Assembly: GCA_030621255.1 (NCBI GenBank)
Contig: JAUXHZ010000104.1
Location: 1-5,271, forward strand
Origin: Candidatus Latescibacterota bacterium
Lineage (GTDB): Bacteria; Krumholzibacteriota; Krumholzibacteriia; Krumholzibacteriales; WJIX01
Reading direction: 5' to 3'
DNA: 5,271 nt
The translations under genes and the position numbers were made by a program. Positions 1 through 5,271 of this stretch are shown here, piece after piece. Under the pieces are notes generated by a model. That model did not search any database, had not been told where the DNA came from, and saw only the letters and a program-made list of their open reading frames with translations. Every line of letters starts with the position of its first letter. Within the stretch, counting starts at the first letter, position 1.

Positions 1-81
1 ATCCGATTCACCCCAGGTTCAATAGACGGAAAACCAGCGGCAATGTGGGTTCAGATATCAATCGGATTTCAGCCCAGATGA
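1..81 (+). CDS. TonB C-terminal-domain protein, 3' end only
   Basis: Frame 1 is open from the window edge to TGA at 79-81 and gives 26 residues, beginning IRFTPGSIDGKPAAMW and ending SIGFQPR. This matches the closing beta-strand region of the TonB C-terminal domain: a [FK]-x-PG turn, a short D-G-K-P loop, a V/M-W-V-x-I strand and a final aromatic strand ending in F-x-x-R. In TonB this periplasmic domain binds the TonB box of outer-membrane receptors and passes on energy from ExbB/ExbD. Many paralogs carry the same domain on other scaffolds, such as peptidases or sensor proteins, so the full protein could be TonB or a TonB-domain fusion. The N-terminus and any membrane anchor lie outside the window. 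A hairpin terminator follows about 80 nt downstream, and the next gene is convergent. The domain call rests on pattern recognition over a short stretch. Confidence 0.72.
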   Translation: MRFTPGSIDGKPAAMWVQISIGFQPR

Positions 82-159
82 TTTTCAGCCGACATCTGAG
101 CTACAAACTAAAACCCAACCACTCAATCGCCCTACACAGCTAAGAAAGTGTAACGAGCT

Positions 160-185
160 GTCGATCAAGGGAAGATCGGCATTTT
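160..185 (+). terminator. Probable Rho-independent terminator after the TonB-domain gene
   Basis: GTCGATC (160-166) can pair with GATCGGC (174-180), giving 7 bp with one G-T wobble around the loop AAGGGAA. It is followed by ATTTTATATAT. The stem is short but partly G/C, and the T-rich side lies on the plus strand, so it fits as the end of the TonB-domain transcript. A second inverted repeat just upstream (CAGCT at 137-141 with AGCTG at 156-160) could form a competing or extended structure. The whole 82-195 gap between the two convergent genes holds no credible reading frame or promoter. Confidence 0.5.
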
Positions 186-195
186 ATATATCTAT

Positions 196-873
196 CTACT
201 TGTTCAACGCCTTAATAGCACCCCAGCTCATATCTCTAGTACTAATTGAACAATCGATCAAATTTAGAATACAATTTCCCCAAACAAAATCATCCGCATA
301 ATTCACTGGATCTGAATTGCTAAGAAGACCATTATACCACCCATCACCGCAATACTTTGAAAAATAGATGGTTCCATACTTCATAACCATCAGGGTCCCG
401 GAGAAACTTCCATCCATTCGTTCCTCAATATCAAGAACTTGATCATTATCACAATCAGTTAATGCGGCAGATATCACAAGTGTGCCACTCATACTGCCAT
501 TCGTTGGAGTATCGATCTGCCAGTGTGGTTTTTCAGGTAGATTAGAAGCATCAAAAATAGCTTGCCAACCTGATCCCGTGTAGACATAATAATTATCAAA
601 AATATAGTTCCACCTGGCATCAGGATCTGTAGTTGGAGGCCATTGTGAATCGTCTATAGACATCTGCCATGTGCCGCCGGCTACTTCAGGCGATCCGAAT
701 GTTATGTTTCCCGAATGAACAGGAGGAGACATAGCTACCAAATTTCCCATTCCTTCAAACCCAAATCCCAGATCAAGCGTATCGGGCCATGCCTGCCCTG
801 AAACTGCTACAGGCAGCAGAAGAACAGCAAATCCCAAGTACAAAATCTTAACCATTATTTTTTTCCTCATCAT
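196..873 (-). CDS. Secreted protein of unknown family, paralog of the neighbouring 231-aa protein
   Basis: 225 residues, no family recognised. The N-terminus is a Sec signal peptide: basic MMRKKIMVK, hydrophobic core ILYLGFAVLLLPVAV, likely cleavage after G26 or A28, so the mature protein is periplasmic, surface or extracellular. It aligns along its length with the gene just upstream: G-x-W near 67-69, RW-x-YIF (87-92), NG-x-M-x-GT (125-131), an acidic loop D140-x-D-x-D-x-x-L-D-x-x-E151 of EF-hand/thrombospondin type-3 type, CG-x-G near 175-178, and the C-terminal MSWGAIKALNK (215-225). Four cysteines follow the signal peptide (141, 175, 201, 208). Two starts are possible: ATG at 873 with GGGAG (882-886) 8 nt upstream, or Met7 at 855 with GAGG (865-868), which would give the same MVK opening as the paralog. 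It lies 33 nt behind that gene and is probably cotranscribed. Function unknown; a calcium-stabilised extracellular protein is an inference. Confidence 0.8.
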   Translation of the reverse strand: MMRKKIMVKILYLGFAVLLLPVAVSGQAWPDTLDLGFGFEGMGNLVAMSPPVHSGNITFGSPEVAGGTWQMSIDDSQWPPTTDPDARWNYIFDNYYVYTGSGWQAIFDASNLPEKPHWQIDTPTNGSMSGTLVISAALTDCDNDQVLDIEERMDGSFSGTLMVMKYGTIYFSKYCGDGWYNGLLSNSDPVNYADDFVWGNCILNLIDCSISTRDMSWGAIKALNK

Positions 874-906
874 ATATCTCTCTCCCTCTTAAAATATTCC
901 AAAGCA

Positions 907-1602
907 TTATTTGCAGAGTGACTTTATGGCGCCCCATGACATACTCCCCGTAGGAGTGCTACAACCTTCATCCTTCAAGTGTGTCAACCCCGTACCATAA
1001 TAGGAATAAGGAACATAAAGTTTTTCCTCCATTGTAACTTCATCGGTAAGATCCAAATCTCCTCCGAAACTCCCATTACCGCAGAAGCCCTCAAAAGTTC
1101 CGGCGCCGAAATTGATCCACGCGATCAAGGTGGCTGAACAAACCTTGCTAAGATACTCGCTCTCTTCCATTATCCCATTCGCGTTCAAATCCTTGATAGA
1201 AACAACAAAGGTGCATGTTCCACCCATTGTATCTCCATTGGCCATGCAAAACCGCCACTCTGTGGGCAAAGCCCCTGAAAATGGTTTAGGGAAATACCCA
1301 TCCCAACATTCAGCTCCGGGGGAATCAACATAACTAAAATTATTACTGAAAATGTAATCCCATCTTTCATTTTCCGGAGTTCCCGGATTATCACATATCC
1401 AACCGGAACCATCGACCTTCAACCAGAATGTCCCTGGTGAAAGGCTCCCCCCTATAAGGTCTCCGTTCCAAGTCGGATTTGCATCCATAAAGGAACCATA
1501 GCCTTCCAAGGAAAAATTGTCATAAAGATCAATAGCCTGGACATGTGATGCTATCAATAATATAAACATCCCCATGACCAGTATAAACCGCCGTTTTACC
1601 AT
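907..1602 (-). CDS. Secreted protein of unknown family with EF-hand-like loop, first of a paralogous pair
   Basis: 231 residues from ATG at 1602. This start is preferred over an in-frame ATG at 1677 because AGGGGGAG lies directly upstream (about 1606-1613), a clean signal peptide begins here (MVKRR, hydrophobic FILVMGMFILLIA, cleavage near HVQA23|I24), and a promoter-like -10 element falls inside the longer frame. No family recognised. The mature part is rich in Gly, aromatic residues and Asp/Asn, which suggests an extracellular beta-rich fold. D138-L-N-A-N-G-I-M-E-E-S-E149 fits the EF-hand loop pattern, with oxygen ligands at 1, 3, 5, 9 and 12 and Gly at 6. Eight cysteines (70, 99, 119, 130, 155, 174, 214, 230) could form disulfides. 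It ends MSWGAIKSLCK, almost the same as the downstream paralog. The two genes probably arose by tandem duplication and have diverged widely. Biological role unknown. Confidence 0.82.
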   Translation of the reverse strand: MVKRRFILVMGMFILLIASHVQAIDLYDNFSLEGYGSFMDANPTWNGDLIGGSLSPGTFWLKVDGSGWICDNPGTPENERWDYIFSNNFSYVDSPGAECWDGYFPKPFSGALPTEWRFCMANGDTMGGTCTFVVSIKDLNANGIMEESEYLSKVCSATLIAWINFGAGTFEGFCGNGSFGGDLDLTDEVTMEEKLYVPYSYYGTGLTHLKDEGCSTPTGSMSWGAIKSLCK

Positions 1603-1605
1603 AAT

Positions 1606-1613
1606 CTCCCCCT
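1606..1613 (-). promoter_or_regulatory. Ribosome-binding site fixing the start at 1602
   Basis: On the minus strand AGGGGGAG sits just before ATT-ATG, a strong purine-rich Shine-Dalgarno match. The longer frame starting at 1677 has no comparable site and would put a non-signal stretch of 25 residues in front of the signal peptide. Confidence 0.65.
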
Positions 1614-1659
1614 TCAATCCAAACTGAATTATTCCAAGTAATACTCCATAATTAGCAAC

Positions 1660-1668
1660 ATTATACCA
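1660..1668 (-). promoter_or_regulatory. Extended -10 promoter for the secreted paralog pair
   Basis: The minus strand reads TGGTATAAT, a perfect TATAAT with the extended TGn motif. The sequence 17-18 nt upstream is T-rich with only a weak -35 (about TTTTTA), which is usual for extended -10 promoters. Transcription would start near 1653, leaving a leader of about 50 nt before ATG at 1602. This would separate the two secreted paralogs from the upstream gamma-glutamyltransferase unit. The rest of the 1603-1724 gap is very A/T-rich, and I see no convincing terminator in it. Confidence 0.5.
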
Positions 1669-1724
1669 TAAACACAAAATATTAAAAAGACATTTTTTAG
1701 AGCAGTTCTACCTATGGGTGTTTT

Positions 1725-2492
1725 TTACCATACCTCCCTCTTTGCGGTAACATCAAATACCCTTATTGAGTAATCGGGAAACTCACCTATAATTTCCTTG
1801 AAGCCATCATCATTCATGTCGTAGGCAATCAGGCGCTCACCAAAAATTTTCCCCCATTCCAACTCGATATTATGAAACTTTCCATCTATAACGATACCGG
1901 TATTTAAAACTATTTCACATTGCGGATCCCTGTCAACATTGGCAACAAGCAAATTTTCAGCATCAAATTCCCTGTCACTCATCCACTGCTGATTTTTGTT
2001 TAACCCGTCAATGATATATAATCGATTGTCCGCGAGAACCACAATTTCAAACTGTTTATCGTTATCCACATTTGCTATGTCTATCGCCTTTATCTCTTTA
2101 AAACCACTCTCTAGATTCTCCCAGACACTATTATAACTTTGCATTTCATAAACAATAATTTTCCCGCCAGTGGTGGCTATCACTATTTCAATTATATCAT
2201 CCCCATCCAGATCGAGGACGAAAAACCGCCTTATCTTTGCGCCGAGACTGGTAAGTTCCCATTCTCTTCTCCAACCCTGCTCGGTAGCCCGCTTAAGATA
2301 AATTTTCCCATAGACGTCCGCATGCATAATTCCCCAAGCCTTACCATTATCCAGTGGAACTACCTGAACATTGGGGAAAGCCTCAAATGTCTTTTTCATC
2401 TGAAACGGATTAATTTTCTGACTGTCGGAATCCCCGCAAAATCCTGTAACAAACAAGAAAATTAAGGTAATTACAATACCTGGTTTTTTCAT
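1725..2492 (-). CDS. Exported FG-GAP/VCBS-like repeat protein
   Basis: 255 residues from ATG at 2492. The N-terminus MKKPGIVITLIFLFVTGFC is a signal peptide. Cys19 could be a lipidation site, but Phe at -1 makes a poor lipobox. The mature part carries four FG-GAP-like acidic loops followed by a beta-strand: DLDGDDIIEIVI from 94, NVDNDKQFEIVV from 141, NVDRDPQCEIVL from 185 and DMNDDGFKEII from 225, spaced 47, 44 and 40 residues apart. Such repeats build beta-propeller blades, and the Asp-rich loops often bind calcium. A further degenerate blade may lie at about 50-80. The protein stops at REVW, the point where another blade would begin, so this may be an incomplete propeller. It sits 14 nt behind the gamma-glutamyltransferase stop with its own ribosome-binding site and is almost certainly cotranscribed with it. 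No enzymatic motif is visible. A ligand-binding or structural role is likely, but the specific function is unknown. Confidence 0.82.
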   Translation of the reverse strand: MKKPGIVITLIFLFVTGFCGDSDSQKINPFQMKKTFEAFPNVQVVPLDNGKAWGIMHADVYGKIYLKRATEQGWRREWELTSLGAKIRRFFVLDLDGDDIIEIVIATTGGKIIVYEMQSYNSVWENLESGFKEIKAIDIANVDNDKQFEIVVLADNRLYIIDGLNKNQQWMSDREFDAENLLVANVDRDPQCEIVLNTGIVIDGKFHNIELEWGKIFGERLIAYDMNDDGFKEIIGEFPDYSIRVFDVTAKREVW

Positions 2493-2497
2493 TTTAT

Positions 2498-2505
2498 CTC
2501 CTTCC
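2498..2505 (-). promoter_or_regulatory. Ribosome-binding site between gamma-glutamyltransferase and FG-GAP gene
   Basis: The minus strand reads GGAAGGAG 5 nt before ATG at 2492, inside the 14-nt gap after the upstream TAA (2507-2509). It decides the start in favour of 2492. An in-frame ATG at 2576 would add 28 Arg-rich residues that overlap the conserved end of the upstream enzyme and would bury the signal peptide. Confidence 0.75.
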
Positions 2506-2506
2506 G

Positions 2507-4246
2507 TTACTGCCTTGTACTTATCTCTTTCACGGCACTCGCGGCGCCTCCTATTCGAGGATCCGAAACACCGCACGAAACCTCTCCTCTAACCATTATA
2601 AGCTGAACATCGCCAATTGGAGACCTTTTCTTTAGAATGTATCCCTTTTCTTCAAGATCCCTTTTTAATATTTGGGTGAAAGTTCCGGATTCATAGTATA
2701 CGATATCAGGAAGCCATTGGTGATGATATCTTTGAGTAGAAACCGCCTCGACCGGACTCAGCCCGAAATCAATAATATCAAGAATAATTTGAACTATTGA
2801 AGTGATTATTGTTGAACCCCCGGGTGTACCCACTATAAGATAAACCTCGTCATTTTTTGTTACAATAGTGGGAGCCATCGAACTGAGCATCCTTTTCCCG
2901 GGTTCTATAGCATTAGCGCTTCCCCCGACCAATCCATACATATTCGGCACCCCAGCTTTAACAGAGAAATCATCCATCTCATTATTCAGTAAAAACCCGG
3001 CTCCCTTAACCACAACCTTCGAACCATAACTTCCGTTCAGGGTTGTCGTAGTCGAAACAGAATTCCCTTCCGAATCTGTTATTGAATAGTGTGTTGTTTC
3101 TTCACTTTCCGGCCTGATCGGGGGGTTGTCCAGCCTGCTGGAAGATCCAGCCTCCGTGGTAATTCCCGATACAAGTTTTCTCGCGTATTCCTTAGATATT
3201 AACTGCGAAAGTGGAATATCAACAAAATCAGGATCTCCGAGGTATATCGACCGGTCCAGATAAACTCTTCGTTCGCACTCAATTACAAGTTGGACTGCTC
3301 TCACCGACATAAAGCCGTAGCTTCCTAACGGATATTCCTCCAGCATGTTTAGGATTTCTATTAATGCCGTTCCGCCTGAACTTGGAGGGGGCGCTGAAAT
3401 TATATGATATCCCCTGTAATCACCTTCAACAGGGTCACGTATTACGGCCTGATACTGATTAAGATCCTCTATCGTTATCAATCCCCCTCCCCTCTTCATC
3501 TCCTCATCAATCAATTCAGCAGTTTTTCCTGCATAAAATCCTTCCGGCCCATTCTCGGCGATTCTTCTGAGTGTCACTGCGAGATCCGGCTGAAACAAAC
3601 GATATCCAGCTCTAAGCGGTTTTCGGTCATCACGAGCAAATTTCTTTAAGCCGGGATAATTTCCCCACTCTTTTTTGAGACCATTGAGTGATTCCGCCAT
3701 CTCATTATTGACGGTAAATCCTTCTTCGGCAAGCCGTATGGCCGGGGCTACAAGTTCATCCCAGTTCAAGGTTCCATAAATTTTGTAGGCCAGGTACAAT
3801 CCGGCTACAGTTCCGGGTACACCCGATGCCTTGTGGCCCAATCTGCTGAGCTCTTTAATGACCTCTCCGTTTGAATCAAGATACATATTCTGATTTGCCG
3901 CGGCCGGCGCCTTCTCCCTGAAATCAACAAGTGTATTTTCACCTTCCGCTGTACGAATCAGCATAAATCCACCACCGCCGATATTCCCGGCGGCGGGATA
4001 TGTTACTGAAAGAGCAAACCCGACGGCAACCGCGGCGTCTATCGCGTTTCCACCTTTTTCAAGTACATGTATGCCTGCCTCTGTTGCATCACGGGATACC
4101 GACACCACAACCCCTTTTTCAGAACATTCCTCTTGAACCTTTTCCTTTTTATCACCCGTGCCCGCGCAGATTAGTGCCGGATTAGAAATGAATATCAGAA
4201 TAATGATTACAATTAACCGGTTAACTCCCCTGGATCTTTCTCTCAT
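2507..4246 (-). CDS. ggt: Gamma-glutamyltransferase (glutathione hydrolase), periplasmic proenzyme
   Basis: 579 residues, about the length of E. coli GGT (580). It hydrolyses gamma-glutamyl bonds, classically of glutathione, or transfers the gamma-glutamyl group to amino acids or peptides. The signal peptide has basic MRERSRGVNR, hydrophobic LIVIIILIFI and probable cleavage after A28, so the enzyme is periplasmic. Family members self-cleave before a catalytic Thr; here that is T384 in TTHYS, giving a large subunit of about 29-383 and a small subunit of 384-579. Expected active-site residues by alignment from memory with E. coli: R110 (R114), T402 (T409), N404 (N411), E423 (Q430), D426 (D433), S455-S456 (S462-S463) and G476-G477. 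Glu at 423 is as in the human enzyme. Other family motifs: GNIGGGGFM (87-95), PPPSSGG (286-292). The lid-loop stretch GVPNMYGLVGG (432-442) is present, as in E. coli and unlike Bacillus. AGGAG at 4256-4260 lies 9 nt before the ATG. It is the first gene of a unit with the FG-GAP protein. Confidence 0.97.
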   Translation of the reverse strand: MRERSRGVNRLIVIIILIFISNPALICAGTGDKKEKVQEECSEKGVVVSVSRDATEAGIHVLEKGGNAIDAAVAVGFALSVTYPAAGNIGGGGFMLIRTAEGENTLVDFREKAPAAANQNMYLDSNGEVIKELSRLGHKASGVPGTVAGLYLAYKIYGTLNWDELVAPAIRLAEEGFTVNNEMAESLNGLKKEWGNYPGLKKFARDDRKPLRAGYRLFQPDLAVTLRRIAENGPEGFYAGKTAELIDEEMKRGGGLITIEDLNQYQAVIRDPVEGDYRGYHIISAPPPSSGGTALIEILNMLEEYPLGSYGFMSVRAVQLVIECERRVYLDRSIYLGDPDFVDIPLSQLISKEYARKLVSGITTEAGSSSRLDNPPIRPESEETTHYSITDSEGNSVSTTTTLNGSYGSKVVVKGAGFLLNNEMDDFSVKAGVPNMYGLVGGSANAIEPGKRMLSSMAPTIVTKNDEVYLIVGTPGGSTIITSIVQIILDIIDFGLSPVEAVSTQRYHHQWLPDIVYYESGTFTQILKRDLEEKGYILKKRSPIGDVQLIMVRGEVSCGVSDPRIGGAASAVKEISTRQ

Positions 4247-4299
4247 CCCTAAGAACTCCTTTTTACGTTCTTCCCTTTAGCGCTCCTGTCTGTTGATCA

Positions 4300-4329
4300 A
4301 TTATACAACAGCTAATAGCTATCTGTCTC
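4300..4329 (-). promoter_or_regulatory. Sigma70-type promoter for the gamma-glutamyltransferase unit
   Basis: The minus strand has a perfect TATAAT (4300-4305) with GAGACA (4324-4329), four of six matches to TTGACA, at a spacing of 18 nt. Transcription would start near 4293, giving a leader of about 46 nt before ATG at 4246. A 19-bp imperfect dyad (ACAG ... CTGT, 4308-4326) lies in the spacer and could be an operator, but it is weak. Confidence 0.5.
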
Positions 4330-4340
4330 GCAAAATATGG

Positions 4341-4370
4341 TTGACCACAACTTTCGTATCGTTCTAAAAT
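4341..4370 (+). promoter_or_regulatory. Sigma70-type promoter for the 41-residue-repeat propeller gene
   Basis: TTGACC (4341-4346) and TAAAAT (4365-4370) each match the consensus at five of six positions and are 18 nt apart. Transcription would start near 4377, about 70 nt before ATG at 4449. Its -35 box starts only 12 nt from the -35 box of the divergent gamma-glutamyltransferase promoter, so the two may share regulation. GGGAG at 4436-4440 is the ribosome-binding site, 8 nt before the ATG. Confidence 0.5.
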
Positions 4371-4448
4371 AACCGATATAGGCTATAAGATTAAAGTGAA
4401 ATCATAGTTCCGCGCCTATTTGTCTTTTAAAGAATGGGAGAAAATAAA

Positions 4449-5271
4449 ATGAAAAGATCTGCAATTTTTCTTTTGATTCTCGCAATTTTCCTGCCGGCCA
4501 CCGCAATAGCCGCGCCGGGCGATATATCTAACAAAATAGTGACATCATTAACCCATCTTACCGGTATTACATGGGATGGACAGCATTACTGGGTTGCCGA
4601 CAGATACGCTGATAAATTCTATCAGATCGTCCCCGGCACGGGAGCAATTACAGACTCCCTTGTATCCCCCGGATATTTCCCCTCCGGCCTCGCCTGGGAC
4701 GGAAAATTCATCTGGAACACTGACCCGGGGAATAAGAAAATATATGCTACAGATCCTGAAAGCGGCGAAACCGTCGTAACACTTGACTCCCCGACGCCAA
4801 GCCCAACCGGAATTGCCTGGGATGGAAAATTTATATGGATATGCGATAACCGCGACGACAAAATATTAAAACTCTCACCGGGTGACGGCACAACGATCGT
4901 TTCTTTCCCCTCTCCGGCAAGGGATCCAAGAGGGCTTGAATATCGCGATGGATATTTATGGTGCTCAGACCGGGTAAGAAATAAAATATATATGATCCAC
5001 CCTGAAAAAGGCTACGTGATAATCACCTTAGATTCCCCGGGCCCATTCTCCTGGGGGCTTACCTTCAGGAATGACAAACTTGCCAACACCGATTATCAGG
5101 ATGATTGTATCTACGAAATAGTTGTAAAGGACAGTGATATCTTTAAAATATCCGATCCCCGAAAAGCAACGGTAACATTCACTACTGAAGCCGCCGCCCT
5201 GGGGAAGGGAAATATTAAATCACTCGACATCTTCTATGCCGTACCATCGGCAAGAGACAATCAGAAACTCC
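4449..5271 (+). CDS. Exported beta-propeller protein with exact 41-residue repeats, possible transglutaminase-like C-terminus (3' partial)
   Basis: 274 codons from ATG at 4449 to the window end, with no stop reached. The start has GGGAG 8 nt upstream and opens a clean signal peptide: MKRS, hydrophobic AIFLLILAIFL, cleavage near AIA21|A22. Residues 37 to about 228 are five repeats with the signature [LST]-G-[IL]-x-[WFY]-D/R-G-x-x-[ILY]-W, then D-x-x-x-x-K-I/F-Y and a P-x-x-G turn. The key Gly falls at 39, 80, 121, 162 and 203, a constant 41-residue period. The last copy is degenerate. This fits an NHL/SMP-30/YVTN-like beta-propeller. Residues about 229-274 change character: a strand VTFTTEAAA, then LDIFYAVPSARDNQKL. 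This resembles the stretch in front of transglutaminase-like (papain-fold) domains of some exported bacterial proteins, so a catalytic domain may follow beyond the window. That part is an inference from memory. No catalytic Cys-His-Asp is visible here. It is divergent from the gamma-glutamyltransferase. Confidence 0.85.
   Translation, partial: MKRSAIFLLILAIFLPATAIAAPGDISNKIVTSLTHLTGITWDGQHYWVADRYADKFYQIVPGTGAITDSLVSPGYFPSGLAWDGKFIWNTDPGNKKIYATDPESGETVVTLDSPTPSPTGIAWDGKFIWICDNRDDKILKLSPGDGTTIVSFPSPARDPRGLEYRDGYLWCSDRVRNKIYMIHPEKGYVIITLDSPGPFSWGLTFRNDKLANTDYQDDCIYEIVVKDSDIFKISDPRKATVTFTTEAAALGKGNIKSLDIFYAVPSARDNQKL
4563..5177 (+). repeat. Five tandem 123-nt (41-codon) coding repeats
   Basis: The repeats start at codons for Gly39, 80, 121, 162 and 203, that is at 4563, 4686, 4809, 4932 and 5055. 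Repeats 2 and 3 are the most alike and share the protein core AWDGKFIW, encoded with only a few third-position differences around 4692-4715 and 4815-4838. The other copies have diverged at the DNA level but keep the exact period. The array encodes the propeller blades of the partial gene. Confidence 0.75.

Noticed and set aside
1112..1333. Plus-strand open frames inside the minus-strand genes (1112-1333, 2139-2465, 3404-3649, 4000-4185)
   Set aside because: They are opposite-strand shadows of well-supported genes, with no family motifs or ribosome-binding sites.
1603..1677. Longer start at 1677 for the 231-aa secreted protein
   Set aside because: It has no ribosome-binding site and spans the likely -10 promoter element, while the internal ATG at 1602 has an excellent site and opens a proper signal peptide.
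1680..1724. Terminator downstream of the FG-GAP gene
   Set aside because: Only short A/T-rich hairpins (such as TAGA/TCTA and A5/T5) are visible on the minus strand and none is followed by a proper T-run, so I could not support one.
2432..2438. Lipoprotein lipobox at Cys19 of the FG-GAP protein
   Set aside because: The residue before Cys is Phe, which does not fit the usual Gly/Ala/Ser, so the protein is described as exported with lipidation left open.
2493..2576. Longer start at 2576 for the FG-GAP gene (28 extra residues)
   Set aside because: The extension is an Arg-rich out-of-frame readout of the end of the gamma-glutamyltransferase gene, hides the signal peptide, and the strong ribosome-binding site sits at 2498-2505.
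4576..4891. Open frames 4576-4779 (+) and 4622-4891 (-)
   Set aside because: Both lie within the propeller gene; their apparent periodicity is inherited from its 123-nt repeats.
4563..5177. CRISPR-like or non-coding tandem repeat array
   Set aside because: The 123-nt periodicity is in frame, follows protein-level blade motifs and has no spacer/repeat structure.

Overview
This window looks like a chromosomal segment of a Gram-negative, probably uncultivated bacterium. It carries the tail of a TonB-type protein, a periplasmic gamma-glutamyltransferase of the Escherichia coli type, and several Sec-exported proteins, two of them with beta-propeller-like repeats. Base composition is moderate, ribosome-binding sites are GGAG-like, and A/T-rich sigma70-type promoters are visible. 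The secreted proteins with a W-G-x-I-K C-terminal tail remind me of FCB-group candidate phyla such as Krumholzibacteriota or Eisenbacteria. That placement is from memory and is weak. I see no mobile element, phage gene, tRNA, rRNA or CRISPR.

Layout, left to right. Positions 1-81 (+) hold the last 26 codons of a TonB C-terminal-domain protein, followed by a probable Rho-independent terminator at 160-185. From 196 to 4246 everything is on the minus strand and converges on the TonB gene. Read in the direction of transcription (right to left) the genes are: a gamma-glutamyltransferase (4246-2507); a short exported FG-GAP-like repeat protein 14 nt behind it (2492-1725); then, after a 122-nt gap with an extended -10 promoter, two paralogous secreted proteins of unknown family (1602-907 and 873-196) separated by 33 nt. 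This suggests two transcription units of two genes each. A 202-nt divergent promoter region (4247-4448) separates this block from a plus-strand gene (4449 to beyond the window end). That gene encodes an exported beta-propeller with five repeats of exactly 41 residues, followed by a segment resembling the region in front of transglutaminase-like domains.

Functionally, all five genes with a visible N-terminus encode products predicted to cross the inner membrane. The gamma-glutamyltransferase is the only one with a firm biochemical assignment: periplasmic cleavage and transfer of gamma-glutamyl groups, typically of glutathione. The most unusual material is the pair of secreted paralogs. They keep an almost identical C-terminal 11-mer (MSWGAIKxLxK) although nearly all its codons differ, and each has one EF-hand/thrombospondin-type calcium loop.
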